A DNA stretch of 59,112 nucleotides from a virus: positions 1-59,112 of the IMG/VR virus record IMGVR_UViG_3300047564_002154; one strand, given 5' to 3'. Shown here in pieces: positions 6,696-13,355 of this stretch; position 1 is the first letter of the stretch; each line of letters begins with the position of its first letter. Position numbers and translations under genes: made by a program. The notes under the pieces were generated by a model. It was not told where the DNA came from, did not search any database, and saw only the letters and a list, made by a program, of their open reading frames with translations.

Positions 6696-6887
6696 ATGGG
6701 TTACAATACAAGACACTTCGACCGTGAAGCCCACTACGCTTCTAAGTCAATAAAAGAACTTCAGCAATATCTGAAAAAAGCTGAACAGTTTTCACAGAAA
6801 TATCCGCAGTTCAAAGATGGATGGCATAATGAGTACATTCATGACCTTCGTCGTAGAATTGCAGAACGTATTGGAAAGAAAGGATAA
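6696..6887 (+). CDS. small basic hypothetical protein
   Basis: 63 aa, helical, with a Lys/Arg-rich end (DLRRRIAERIGKKG). Start at ATG 6696 behind AAGGAG. It lies between tRNA-Ser and the broken metallophosphoesterase start and was probably cotranscribed with the latter. Confidence 0.65.
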   Translation: MGYNTRHFDREAHYASKSIKELQQYLKKAEQFSQKYPQFKDGWHNEYIHDLRRRIAERIGKKG

Positions 6888-6891
6888 GCAT

Positions 6892-6942
6892 ATGCCGCGT
6901 GTATTCTTAGTGAGTGATACACACTTTGGTCTTAACTTCTGA
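6892..6942 (+). pseudogene. orphan 5' end of the metallophosphoesterase gene
   Basis: ATG CCG CGT ... encodes MPRVFLVSDTHFGLNF then stops. MPxVFLVSDTHF is the first metal-binding motif of the calcineurin-like family and is repeated at 7778 as MPSVFLVSDTHF, on the other side of the HNH gene. This is the original start of the gene, cut off by the insertion. Confidence 0.75.
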
Positions 6943-6946
6943 AAAT

Positions 6947-6954
6947 TATAAATA
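6947..6954 (+). promoter_or_regulatory. T4-late-like promoter box TATAAATA
   Basis: Exact octamer 25 bases before the start of the second HNH gene. T4 homing endonuclease genes are often expressed from late promoters. Confidence 0.5.
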
Positions 6955-6978
6955 GTTGTGTACTGAAAAGGAACGACT

Positions 6979-7803
6979 ATGAAACAAAAACCAATAAAGA
7001 TATGTCCAGTGTGTTCAACTGAGTATACCACTACAGCAAAGACATGCAGCAGAAAGTGCTCTGGTGTATACCATAGCGGAGAGAATAATCCAAACTATGG
7101 TAAAACGTGGTCAGACGAACAAAAAACTAAACAGAGTGATCTTGTCAAATCTAAAGTTGATGATGTTTATCGACAAAAGGCTGGGTCTGCTAATAAGGGA
7201 GTGAAATTCTCTAAAGACCGAATAGAGTCAATGCACGGTCATAGAAATTCAGAATCATATTCAAGACCACATTCTGAGGATACCAAAAAGATAATTGGTA
7301 TTAAGTCTAGAGAGAAGTTCACCGATGAATATAAACAACGACAGAGAGAAAATTTTGTTGACCTTGGTTACTGGGTTTCTGATGATGATAAAGATGATTA
7401 TGAAATATATGTTGAGCATAGTGAGTGGATACAATCTATGTGGAATTATGCGGATAAATCGTTGTTAGAAACTGTTGGTATATTCAACGTCAAAACCAAT
7501 AGAAATGGACTCGTTAGAGATCACATTTTATCTAGAAAGTTTGGATTTGATGTTGGGGTATTTCCAGAAATTCTTAGACATCCTTGCAACTGTAATATTA
7601 TTACGCATAGTGAAAACTCTTCCAAGAGAGAAAAGTCTGGGATGACTTTTAATGAGTTGTGTAGTAAAATAGAATCATATGATATGGTTTGGGAAGAACA
7701 AGAATTGGTTCTTTCTTTGATTAACAAATGGAGAAACGGTGAACGATTCTCCGCTAACGATTATAGGAGGAAGTCACATGCCATCAGTATTTCTGGTATC
7801 TGA
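6979..7803 (+). CDS. HNH homing endonuclease with NUMOD-type DNA-binding repeats
   Basis: 274 aa. N-terminal zinc-binding Cys pairs (CPVCSTEY, CSRKCSG), a NUMOD3-like NPNYGKTWSDEQKTKQS motif, helical repeats, then an HNH-like domain with VRDHILSRKFGFD and HPCNCNIITHSENSSKREKSG. AAGGAACG precedes the ATG. Its 3' end overlaps the restored start of the metallophosphoesterase gene by 26 bases, so the element interrupted that gene and supplied a new 5' end for it. Confidence 0.85.
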   Translation: MKQKPIKICPVCSTEYTTTAKTCSRKCSGVYHSGENNPNYGKTWSDEQKTKQSDLVKSKVDDVYRQKAGSANKGVKFSKDRIESMHGHRNSESYSRPHSEDTKKIIGIKSREKFTDEYKQRQRENFVDLGYWVSDDDKDDYEIYVEHSEWIQSMWNYADKSLLETVGIFNVKTNRNGLVRDHILSRKFGFDVGVFPEILRHPCNCNIITHSENSSKREKSGMTFNELCSKIESYDMVWEEQELVLSLINKWRNGERFSANDYRRKSHAISISGI

Positions 7804-8357
7804 CACACACTTTCGGTCACGCTGGCGTATGCAGATTTACTCGTGATGATGGTGTAACAAAATTAAGACCATGGACAGATCCAGATGAGATGGATGAATA
7901 CATGGTAAAAGTTTGGAACGAAACCGTGAAGCCGAATGACAAAGTTTATCACTTGGGTGATGTAGTGATTAACCGTAAAGCATTGGGTGTCATGAAACGT
8001 TTGAACGGTGATAAAGTTTTAATTCGCGGTAACCATGACATCTTTAAAGACGATGAATATCGTGAATACTTTAGAGAACTTCGCGCATATCATGTGATGA
8101 ATGGTATGATTCTTTCTCACATACCGTTGCATCCAGATTCTCTTGGTCGTTTTGGTGTCAATATTCATGGACACTTACACTATCAAAGAGTCATGAAAGA
8201 CGACGGTTATGGTGGTCATGTTATTGATACTAGATATCATTGCGTCTGCGTTGAACAAACTGATTATCGACCAATTATTTTTGAAGACGTTCTTAAACGA
8301 ATCAAAGACGAAGGTGGAGAAGTTGGATTCCGTAACGGTAATGGTCCAGCGATGTGA
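7778..8357 (+). pseudogene. calcineurin-like metallophosphoesterase, frameshifted near the start
   Basis: All five metallophosphoesterase motifs are present: SDTHF(G)HAG, YHLGDVV, IRGNHDIF, LSHIPLH and NIHGHLH. The ATG at 7778 has an excellent AGGAGG site, but after CAC TTT the frame reads CGG; skipping one C gives GGT CAC and the rest of the domain (about 190 aa). So the 5' part needs a +1 shift at about 7814. It may be a real lesion left by the HNH insertion, programmed frameshifting, or a one-base sequence error. Confidence 0.75.
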
Positions 8358-8361
8358 TTTA

Positions 8362-8405
8362 GGAGAGTGGGCAGGATGGTAATGCAGCGGATTCATTTTT
8401 AGAAG
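8362..8405 (+). pseudogene. 5' half of a tRNA-Met-like gene
   Basis: GGAGAGT acceptor-like start, a good D-arm (GCAGGATGGTAATGC) and GCGGA-TTCATTT, an anticodon loop with CAT, but the 3' anticodon stem, T-arm and acceptor are missing. Intact tRNA-Ser(GCT) begins 11 bases later. Confidence 0.45.
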
Positions 8406-8415
8406 AAAAGAAATT

Positions 8416-8508
8416 GGTGAGTTGGATGAGTGGCTGAAATCGGCACCCTGCTAAGGTGTTAGTCATCTAAACAATGGCTCGTGGGTTCGAATCCCACACT
8501 CACCGCCA
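8416..8508 (+). tRNA. tRNA-Ser(GCT)
   Basis: Class II, 93 nt; acceptor GGTGAGT/ACTCACC with GCCA, anticodon stem GCACC/GGTGT with loop CTGCTAA. Confidence 0.9.
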
Positions 8509-8570
8509 GTTGCAAACGCTCGCATAATTTAATATAACGAGTGTGTGAATAATTATTTTATTGGAGCGCC

Positions 8571-9326
8571 ATGAATATACGCAAAGCCTGGGGTGAGATT
8601 ATATTCTCAGAATATAGATTGTACATGATACAGTTGCAATGGCCATCTGATGGATGGGATGAATACTGTGTTAGATTAGTATTCGCTTTTTGGCGATTCT
8701 ATATTTCCATTAATCTATGGAGAACCAAACCATGGAAAGATTTTGAAACACAAGCGCCGCGTTACGGTGTATCATTTCATGATTCTATTATTTGGCTATC
8801 GTATGGTGCTGACCGATCATTTAATATTAATATGCCATGGAAATGGGAGATCGTAAGGCATGATCTGTTATATCCAAACGGTGAGGTTTATCATAGAAAT
8901 AAATATCCGATGCGCACACCAGCACAAAAGAAACGCGAGATAACCTGGTATGATGTGTTTGAAAAACACAGTAATCGTCAAGATGAAGTTCAAGTTCTTG
9001 TTGCAAAATTTATCACTCTGACGCGGCACACTAAAGATGGTAGAAAACAGATTGCCAAAATTCGTTTGACTGGAGAAGAACGAGAGTGGAGATGGAGATG
9101 GTTTAAATGGTTACCTTGGCCAAACCTAAAGCAACGTGTCGTAAATTGTGATTCTGATGTTGAACTGGGAGAAAGAGCCGGTAGCTGGAAGGGTGGTATG
9201 ATGGGTTGGAGTATTCCATGGGAAGTCTGGGGAAGGGGTATACTCGATCCCAGTATTCCATGGGAAACTGATGACACCATGCAAAGAGCCTTTTGGAAAT
9301 GGTATAAAACATGGGATGGTAATTAA
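8571..9326 (+). CDS. conserved Trp-rich phage protein
   Basis: 251 aa with an unusual Trp content, including EWRWRWFKWLPWP and repeated WSIPWEVW/PSIPWE motifs, and a C-terminal GERAGSWKGG signature seen in a family found in several large phages. GGAGCG precedes the ATG. No enzyme motif, signal peptide or membrane helix. It sits as cargo within the tRNA array; function unknown. Confidence 0.65.
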   Translation: MNIRKAWGEIIFSEYRLYMIQLQWPSDGWDEYCVRLVFAFWRFYISINLWRTKPWKDFETQAPRYGVSFHDSIIWLSYGADRSFNINMPWKWEIVRHDLLYPNGEVYHRNKYPMRTPAQKKREITWYDVFEKHSNRQDEVQVLVAKFITLTRHTKDGRKQIAKIRLTGEEREWRWRWFKWLPWPNLKQRVVNCDSDVELGERAGSWKGGMMGWSIPWEVWGRGILDPSIPWETDDTMQRAFWKWYKTWDGN

Positions 9327-9364
9327 TATAATTCATCCTTGAACGTCTGTTGTGAAAATATTTG

Positions 9365-9393
9365 TTGACATGCAAGAATAAATGTGGTATAAT
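9365..9393 (+). promoter_or_regulatory. consensus sigma70 promoter
   Basis: Perfect TTGACA (9365), 17-base spacer, perfect TATAAT (9388). It starts RNA just before tRNA-Leu(TAA) and restarts the tRNA operon. Confidence 0.9.
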
Positions 9394-9402
9394 AGTTTAG
9401 AC

Positions 9403-9486
9403 GCGAGTGTGGTGGAACGGTATACACAGCAGACTTAAAATCTGCCGCCGCAAGGCTTGAGGGTTCGAGTCCCTCCACTCGCACCA
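9403..9486 (+). tRNA. tRNA-Leu(TAA)
   Basis: Class II; acceptor GCGAGTG/CACTCGC, anticodon stem GCAGA/TCTGC with loop CTTAAAA, encoded ACCA. Confidence 0.92.
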
Positions 9487-9508
9487 GTTAAAGAAAGTGA
9501 TAGCGAAT

Positions 9509-9877
9509 ATGAAATTGACTTTTGTATACAAAATTCTTCCTGCGCTAGTGCACTATACAGATAATATTAAAAATGGATTCGGTGGAATCGTGAATGGACC
9601 TTATGTTCGCATTCGTCCGAAATATGAAGGTGTGGACGAAGGATTGTTTCAGCATGAATTGACGCACGTCAAGCAGTGGTATAGAACTCTCGGAACGCAC
9701 GGAATTTGGTATATGTGTTCTGAGACATATAGGTTAAACTGCGAGATAGAAGCATATAAGGTTCAAGCATCTTACTATAATTATGATGCGTTTCCTTGGA
9801 TGGCGAAGATGATTGCTTCTAAGTATAATATAACGAAATATTCTGAAAACCAAATTTTAGATATGTTGCGGCATTGA
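9509..9877 (+). CDS. putative HExxH metalloprotein
   Basis: 122 aa with QHELTHVKQWY at about residues 48-58, an HExxH zinc-protease motif, followed by CEIEAYKVQ at about 78-86, which could give the third ligand. This layout occurs in small phage proteins annotated as metallopeptidase-like. ATG 9509 preferred to GTG 9497, though the ribosome binding site is weak. The target is unknown. Confidence 0.6.
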   Translation: MKLTFVYKILPALVHYTDNIKNGFGGIVNGPYVRIRPKYEGVDEGLFQHELTHVKQWYRTLGTHGIWYMCSETYRLNCEIEAYKVQASYYNYDAFPWMAKMIASKYNITKYSENQILDMLRH

Positions 9878-9916
9878 TTCCTGTTGAAGTTATATTAAAT
9901 CCAGCAAAAATAATGC

Positions 9917-9945
9917 TTGACTTATATACATAATTGAAGTATAAT
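9917..9945 (+). promoter_or_regulatory. sigma70-type promoter
   Basis: TTGACT (9917), 17-base spacer, TATAAT (9940), driving the 64-aa gene at 10005 and the tRNAs after it. Confidence 0.85.
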
Positions 9946-10004
9946 ATGTCTTATGATAGTTAATCAAAACACGTTATAACTAGATACACGCAAAGGAGTT
10001 CGCG

Positions 10005-10199
10005 ATGGAAAAGTTCACAGCACACATTCGACTGGCGACTACCGCATACCCTAAGTTCGTAGTTATTGTGCGCGAACTAAAGTTCGACACTATACGTCAA
10101 AGTGAATGCTATGTGACAACAATTGTGCGAGAATATAGCTATCGGCGATCCGCTGAGAAATTTGCTGAACAGTATGGATGGAAACCAGAACAACCTTGA
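10005..10199 (+). CDS. small hypothetical protein
   Basis: 64 aa with an AAGGAG ribosome binding site. Probably a compact alpha/beta domain with a C-terminal helix (SAEKFAEQYGW). No match recognised. Confidence 0.6.
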   Translation: MEKFTAHIRLATTAYPKFVVIVRELKFDTIRQSECYVTTIVREYSYRRSAEKFAEQYGWKPEQP

Positions 10200-10214
10200 T
10201 GCGGTATTGAATAT

Positions 10215-10290
10215 ACGGCTGTAGCTCAGTGGACAGAGCAGTTGGCTTCTACCCAATAGGTCGGGAGTTCGAATCTCTCCAGCCGTGCCA
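10215..10290 (+). tRNA. tRNA-Arg(TCT)
   Basis: Acceptor ACGGCTG/CAGCCGT with GCCA, anticodon stem GTTGG/CCAAT, loop CTTCTAC. Confidence 0.92.
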
Positions 10291-10305
10291 GTTATGATAT
10301 GAATT

Positions 10306-10380
10306 GCGCCGATAGCTTAATGGTAAAGCGAAGAACTCATAATTCTGGGAGTGTAGGTTCAATTCCTACTCGGCGCACCA
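10306..10380 (+). tRNA. tRNA-Met(CAT), elongator or Ile2
   Basis: Acceptor GCGCCGA/TCGGCGC with ACCA, loop CTCATAA. The 1:72 pair is intact, so it is not an initiator; a CAT anticodon could also be Ile with lysidine. Confidence 0.88.
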
Positions 10381-10386
10381 AGATAT

Positions 10387-10461
10387 GCACAGATGACAGA
10401 ATGGTAATGTCGCAGTCTGCAAAACTGTTGTTCGCGAGTTCGATTCTCGCTCTGTGCTCCA
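10387..10461 (+). tRNA. tRNA-Cys(GCA)
   Basis: Acceptor GCACAGA/TCTGTGC with TCCA, anticodon stem GCAGT/ACTGT, loop CTGCAAA. Confidence 0.92.
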
Positions 10462-10469
10462 GAAAGTTG

Positions 10470-10498
10470 TTGACTTAATTGTATGCTTCGTGTATAAT
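10470..10498 (+). promoter_or_regulatory. sigma70-type promoter
   Basis: TTGACT (10470), 17-base spacer, TATAAT (10493). The next 160 bases hold no gene but strong hairpins, so its first product is the structured RNA at 10505. Confidence 0.88.
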
Positions 10499-10504
10499 TA
10501 TGTT

Positions 10505-10660
10505 TGTTAGGTTGTTTGAAGTTTTTGTTTATCTCATAAGACCACTCTAAGTCGGCAGTCGAATCTGACGCGTGTGGCATAAACAAGTGGCATTGAAGAA
10601 TACGCGCAGTTGTGTTCTTCCCACTAATGAGTTTGGCAGATACTCTAAAAACAACTGCCC
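10505..10660 (+). ncRNA. structured RNA between tRNA-Cys and tRNA-Tyr
   Basis: Non-coding stretch with its own promoter. Two nested folds are visible: GTTTAT/ATAAAC enclosing CCAC/GTGG and GTCGG-CAGTCGAAT-CTGAC (10530-10587), then AGTGG/CCACT enclosing a 9-bp GAAGAATAC/GTGTTCTTC hairpin (10589-10625). A GTTGTTT/AAACAAC pair can close the whole region. It is neither a tRNA nor an ORF. Confidence 0.5.
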
Positions 10661-10667
10661 CTTTTTC

Positions 10668-10752
10668 GGAGATGCGGCTAAGTTGGAGGGTGGCGGCTGA
10701 CTGTAAATCAGTTTCTTAGGACTAATAGGTTCGAATCCTATCATCTCCACCA
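10668..10752 (+). tRNA. tRNA-Tyr(GTA)
   Basis: Class II; acceptor GGAGATG/CATCTCC, anticodon stem GCTGA/TCAGT with loop CTGTAAA, ACCA. Confidence 0.92.
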
Positions 10753-10758
10753 ATTTAT

Positions 10759-10833
10759 GGCTTGGTCGTATAAAGGTTATTACTTCGGATTGTCTATCCG
10801 ATTATCGGGGTTCGATTCCCCGCCAGGTCGCCA
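10759..10833 (+). tRNA. tRNA-Asp(GTC)
   Basis: Acceptor GGCTTGG/CCAGGTC with GCCA, anticodon stem TCGGA/TCCGA, loop TTGTCTA. Confidence 0.92.
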
Positions 10834-10906
10834 AGTTTTTAGGGTTCTTTCAGCAATTTAAAAATTTTCACTGTTATTGAAAACATAGCGAATCTTGTTT
10901 AGTATT

Positions 10907-10980
10907 GCCCTTTTAGTTAAATGGTATAACAGTTGACTTGTAATCATCAATCGTTGGTTCGATTCCATCAAGGGGCACCA
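10907..10980 (+). tRNA. tRNA-Thr(TGT), copy 1
   Basis: Acceptor GCCCTTT/AAGGGGC with ACCA, loop CTTGTAA, one mismatch in the anticodon stem. The 74-nt gene is repeated without change at 11660. Confidence 0.9.
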
Positions 10981-10999
10981 AGTTTATTGAAAGGAAATT

Positions 11000-11359
11000 A
11001 TGTACTGGGGATACCACTTAATGCTTGATTGTTCTGAGTGTGATGTTGACTCAATGAAAGACAAGCAAAACATTTATAATTTCGTTAAAGTGCTGATTCA
11101 AAGAATCGATATGGTTGCGCATGGTGAACCTATCATTGAATTTTTATGCCCAGGCGATGAAGGTAAAGAAGGGTATAGTTTGATGCAATTGATTACTACA
11201 TCATGTATAACAGGACATTTTATTGATCATCATGGGCACATATATATTGATGTGTTTAGTTGTAAAGAGTTTGAAGCTGATGTAGTGAAACGAACAGTAC
11301 AAGAATTTTTTGGTGCTAAAAAGATGAGAATGAATTTTATCACCAGAAATGCAGATTGA
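11000..11359 (+). CDS. speD: AdoMet decarboxylase-like protein (SpeD family)
   Basis: 119 aa matching the small prokaryotic SpeD fold: MYWGYHLMLDCS start, GYSLMQLITTSCITGHF with the serine (about 68) expected to give the pyruvoyl group on self-cleavage and the following His (73), and IYIDVFSCKEF with the Cys (88). SpeD makes decarboxylated AdoMet for spermidine synthesis; some phage homologues have changed substrate to arginine or ornithine, so activity is uncertain. AAGGA lies before the ATG. The gene lies between tRNAs. Confidence 0.82.
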   Translation: MYWGYHLMLDCSECDVDSMKDKQNIYNFVKVLIQRIDMVAHGEPIIEFLCPGDEGKEGYSLMQLITTSCITGHFIDHHGHIYIDVFSCKEFEADVVKRTVQEFFGAKKMRMNFITRNAD

Positions 11360-11360
11360 T

Positions 11361-11434
11361 AGCGGGGTAGAGAAACGGTATCTCAGAAGTTTCATATGCT
11401 TCAGTTGGTGGTTCGACTCCGCCCTCCGCAACCA
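11361..11434 (+). tRNA. tRNA-Met(CAT) with unpaired 1:72, possible initiator
   Basis: AGCGGGG pairs with CTCCGCA except A1:A72; loop TTCATAT, anticodon stem GAAGT/GCTTC, ACCA. An unpaired 1:72 position marks bacterial initiator tRNA, but the three G-C pairs of an initiator anticodon stem are absent. It starts 2 bases after the speD stop codon. Confidence 0.8.
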
Positions 11435-11439
11435 AAATT

Positions 11440-11655
11440 AGTCCCGCGATGGCTATGACTGATCATCCCTATTCAGTTATCCACACTTCCGCGAGGTAGG
11501 TGAAAGCCCTATCATTAAAAATATGCGAGTGATGGTGGACTTCGCATACGGACTTCTAGACCTGAGGATCGTCGTCCAATATTAAAAAGACACAATATTC
11601 TCTGTTTAGGGACAGAGAGCATTGTTGAGAATATTATAACAGTATTTTCAATAAT
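11440..11655 (+). ncRNA. structured non-coding spacer between tRNA-Met and tRNA-Thr
   Basis: 215 bases with no credible gene but many hairpins: GACTGA/TCAGTT, TATGCGAG/TTCGCATA (about 11522-11549), GGAC/GTCC, and AATATTCTC/GAGAATATT enclosing CTCTGT-TTAGGG-ACAGAG. It may hold one or two small RNAs or decayed tRNAs; boundaries uncertain. Confidence 0.42.
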
Positions 11656-11659
11656 GATT

Positions 11660-11733
11660 GCCCTTTTAGTTAAATGGTATAACAGTTGACTTGTAATCAT
11701 CAATCGTTGGTTCGATTCCATCAAGGGGCACCA
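11660..11733 (+). tRNA. tRNA-Thr(TGT), copy 2
   Basis: Base-for-base identical to the copy at 10907, including ACCAAGTTT after the gene. A recent duplication. Confidence 0.9.
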
Positions 11734-11741
11734 AGTTTTCT

Positions 11742-11818
11742 CGGAGTATAGCACAGCCTGGTAGTGCGCATGGTTTGGGACCATGAGGTCGTAGGTTCGA
11801 TCCCTACTACTCCGACCA
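11742..11818 (+). tRNA. tRNA-Pro(TGG)
   Basis: Acceptor CGGAGTA/TACTCCG with ACCA, anticodon stem CATGG/CCATG, loop TTTGGGA. Confidence 0.93.
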
Positions 11819-11857
11819 TTGAATGATAAATGTTTTATAAGTAGTAGACAGTTTAGC

Positions 11858-11942
11858 GCGGATGTGGCGTAATTGGTAGCCGCACTGGATTTAGGTTCCA
11901 GCGAGTAAAATCGTGTGAGTTCGAGTCTCACCATCCGCACCA
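11858..11942 (+). tRNA. tRNA-Leu(TAG)
   Basis: Class II; acceptor GCGGATG/CATCCGC with ACCA, anticodon stem CTGGA/TCCAG, loop TTTAGGT. Confidence 0.93.
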
Positions 11943-11949
11943 GATTTAT

Positions 11950-12024
11950 TCCGAGATAGCACAGCGGTAGTGCAGAAGACTGTTAATCTTTTGGTCGTAG
12001 GTTCGATCCCTACTCTCGGAGCCA
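11950..12024 (+). tRNA. tRNA-Asn(GTT)
   Basis: Acceptor TCCGAGA/TCTCGGA with GCCA, anticodon stem GAAGA/TCTTT, loop CTGTTAA. Confidence 0.92.
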
Positions 12025-12030
12025 TATTAT

Positions 12031-12104
12031 GGGGGATTAGTATAATGGGATTACGGCAGCTTTGCAAGCTGTTTATGAGAGTTCGATTCTCTCATCCTCC
12101 ACCA
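12031..12104 (+). tRNA. tRNA-Ala(TGC)
   Basis: Acceptor GGGGGAT/ATCCTCC with ACCA, anticodon stem GCAGC/GCTGT, loop TTTGCAA. Confidence 0.92.
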
Positions 12105-12114
12105 AGTTTAGTTT

Positions 12115-12188
12115 GCCCATATAGTTAAATGGTATAACATCGGTTTAGTAATCCGAAATTTGCAGTTCGATTCTGTGTATGGGCACCA
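12115..12188 (+). tRNA. tRNA-Thr(AGT)
   Basis: Acceptor GCCCATA/TATGGGC with ACCA; loop TTAGTAA gives AGT, with one mismatch closing the anticodon stem. It is the second tRNA here with A at the wobble position. Confidence 0.8.
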
Positions 12189-12239
12189 GTATTTCGTTAG
12201 TGTATGTTGGCAACACCATTGTCACGAGATGTAGAATAC

Positions 12240-12314
12240 GCGGGTAAGGTGTTTATGGATACATTCGAGTCTTCCAAACTTGAGTAGTCGGATCGTTACC
12301 GACTACCCGCTCCA
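12240..12314 (+). tRNA. tRNA-Gly(TCC) with unusual T-loop
   Basis: Perfect acceptor GCGGGTA/TACCCGC with TCCA, anticodon stem CGAGT/ACTTG with loop CTTCCAA, T-stem GTCGG/CCGAC. The T-loop is ATCGTTA instead of TTCRANT, so automatic finders may score it low. Confidence 0.75.
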
Positions 12315-12330
12315 ACTTTATGGTATAATC

Positions 12331-12579
12331 ATGAAAAATACAGCACAGTTCCAACTAATTCAACAGACAGCTCCACATATTGCAGAAAAGATGGAATTGT
12401 TTTGGGGTACGCAATATTTTAGTGAATATGTCAATATATTGATGGTCAACACTGGAAATGGTAGAGAAAAATTGGACCAGAATGTTTTTAACGCAATTTA
12501 CGAATTGTTAAAACAACATGAAAAACTACACCCACGCGATGTTAAAACAAATGTGTGGGATGGTTATTATAAGTGGTAA
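12331..12579 (+). CDS. conserved small phage protein
   Basis: 82 aa; helical, with KMELFWGTQYFSEYVNILM and a C-terminal NVWDGYYKW. I recall a family of this pattern in many tailed phages, function unknown. There is no clear ribosome binding site; TATAATC lies directly before the ATG, but no -35 is seen, so how it is expressed is unclear. Confidence 0.65.
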   Translation: MKNTAQFQLIQQTAPHIAEKMELFWGTQYFSEYVNILMVNTGNGREKLDQNVFNAIYELLKQHEKLHPRDVKTNVWDGYYKW

Positions 12580-12590
12580 TAAAGAATAAT

Positions 12591-12663
12591 ATCTCTCTGG
12601 TGTAATGGCAGCACTGCATTCTCCAAAACTGTAAGTGGGGGTCGAGTCCCTCGAGGGATGCCA
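12591..12663 (+). tRNA. tRNA-Trp(CCA)
   Basis: Acceptor ATCTCTC/GAGGGAT with GCCA, loop CTCCAAA, one mismatch in each of the anticodon and T stems, G in place of T54. Confidence 0.82.
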
Positions 12664-12764
12664 AGAACATGCAAAAGAAGGCAAGAGCATGTCCCGTCTG
12701 AACAACGGAACTAAGGGTGTGTGACTACCGAACCCCGGAAACTAAAATGGTCGGTGCCGAATAT
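12664..12764 (+). ncRNA. structured spacer between tRNA-Trp and tRNA-Gly
   Basis: About 100 bases with no gene: ACATGC/GCATGT hairpin (12666-12691), CCGT-CTGAACA-ACGG, and a longer ACCG...CGGT pairing. Similar in kind to the other non-tRNA RNAs of the array, but without shared sequence that I can see. Confidence 0.38.
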
Positions 12765-12839
12765 GCGGGTGTGGTGCTAATGGTAACACATATCCTTGCC
12801 AAGGACAAGTTGCGGGTTCGATTCCCGCCACCCGCTCCA
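12765..12839 (+). tRNA. tRNA-Gly(GCC)
   Basis: Acceptor GCGGGTG/CACCCGC with TCCA, T-arm GCGGG-TTCGATT-CCCGC, loop TTGCCAA, one mismatch in the anticodon stem. Last tRNA of the array. Confidence 0.9.
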
Positions 12840-12869
12840 TAATTTTCAATGAGGTACTAGGGTGTAATC

Positions 12870-13355
12870 ATGAAACAAATCAATATTGATGAAGTAAAAA
12901 CGTTCATTGAAGCGCAAAGTCCCGAAACCAAAATCTACATCGGTGCAGACTCTGAACGATTTCTTATCGGTGATGACTGGTATGCGGATTACACTCTAGC
13001 TGTTGTAGTACACATTGATGGTAAGCATGGATGCAAAATCTTTGGTGAAGTCCAAAGAGAGCGTGACTGGGATCAAAAGAAAAATCGTCCACGTATGCGC
13101 CTTATGAATGAAACAATGAAGATCGCAGAATTATATTTGAAATTGCATGATGTGTTGGAAAACAGAGATGTGCAGATTCATCTGGATATATCACCAGATC
13201 AATCTAAGGGTTCTTCATGCGTGATTCAAGAAGCCACTGGATATATTCGTGGCACGTGTAATGTTATACCAATCGTTAAACCCAACGCTTGGGCAGCAAG
13301 TTACGCAGCGGACAGACTAAAGTTTGTTTTAGATAACCAAAAGAAGGTTGTTTGA
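12870..13355 (+). CDS. RNase H-like protein, YkuK/DUF458 family
   Basis: 161 aa. Acidic metal-site pattern of DUF458 (predicted RNase H fold): YIGADSERF near residue 25, RMRLMNE with an Asp/Glu, IHLDISPD at about 109, and a late KPNAWAASYAADRLKF. Bacillus YkuK is the reference member; activity is untested to my knowledge. Placed after the tRNA array, so RNA is a plausible substrate. Confidence 0.75.
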   Translation: MKQINIDEVKTFIEAQSPETKIYIGADSERFLIGDDWYADYTLAVVVHIDGKHGCKIFGEVQRERDWDQKKNRPRMRLMNETMKIAELYLKLHDVLENRDVQIHLDISPDQSKGSSCVIQEATGYIRGTCNVIPIVKPNAWAASYAADRLKFVLDNQKKVV

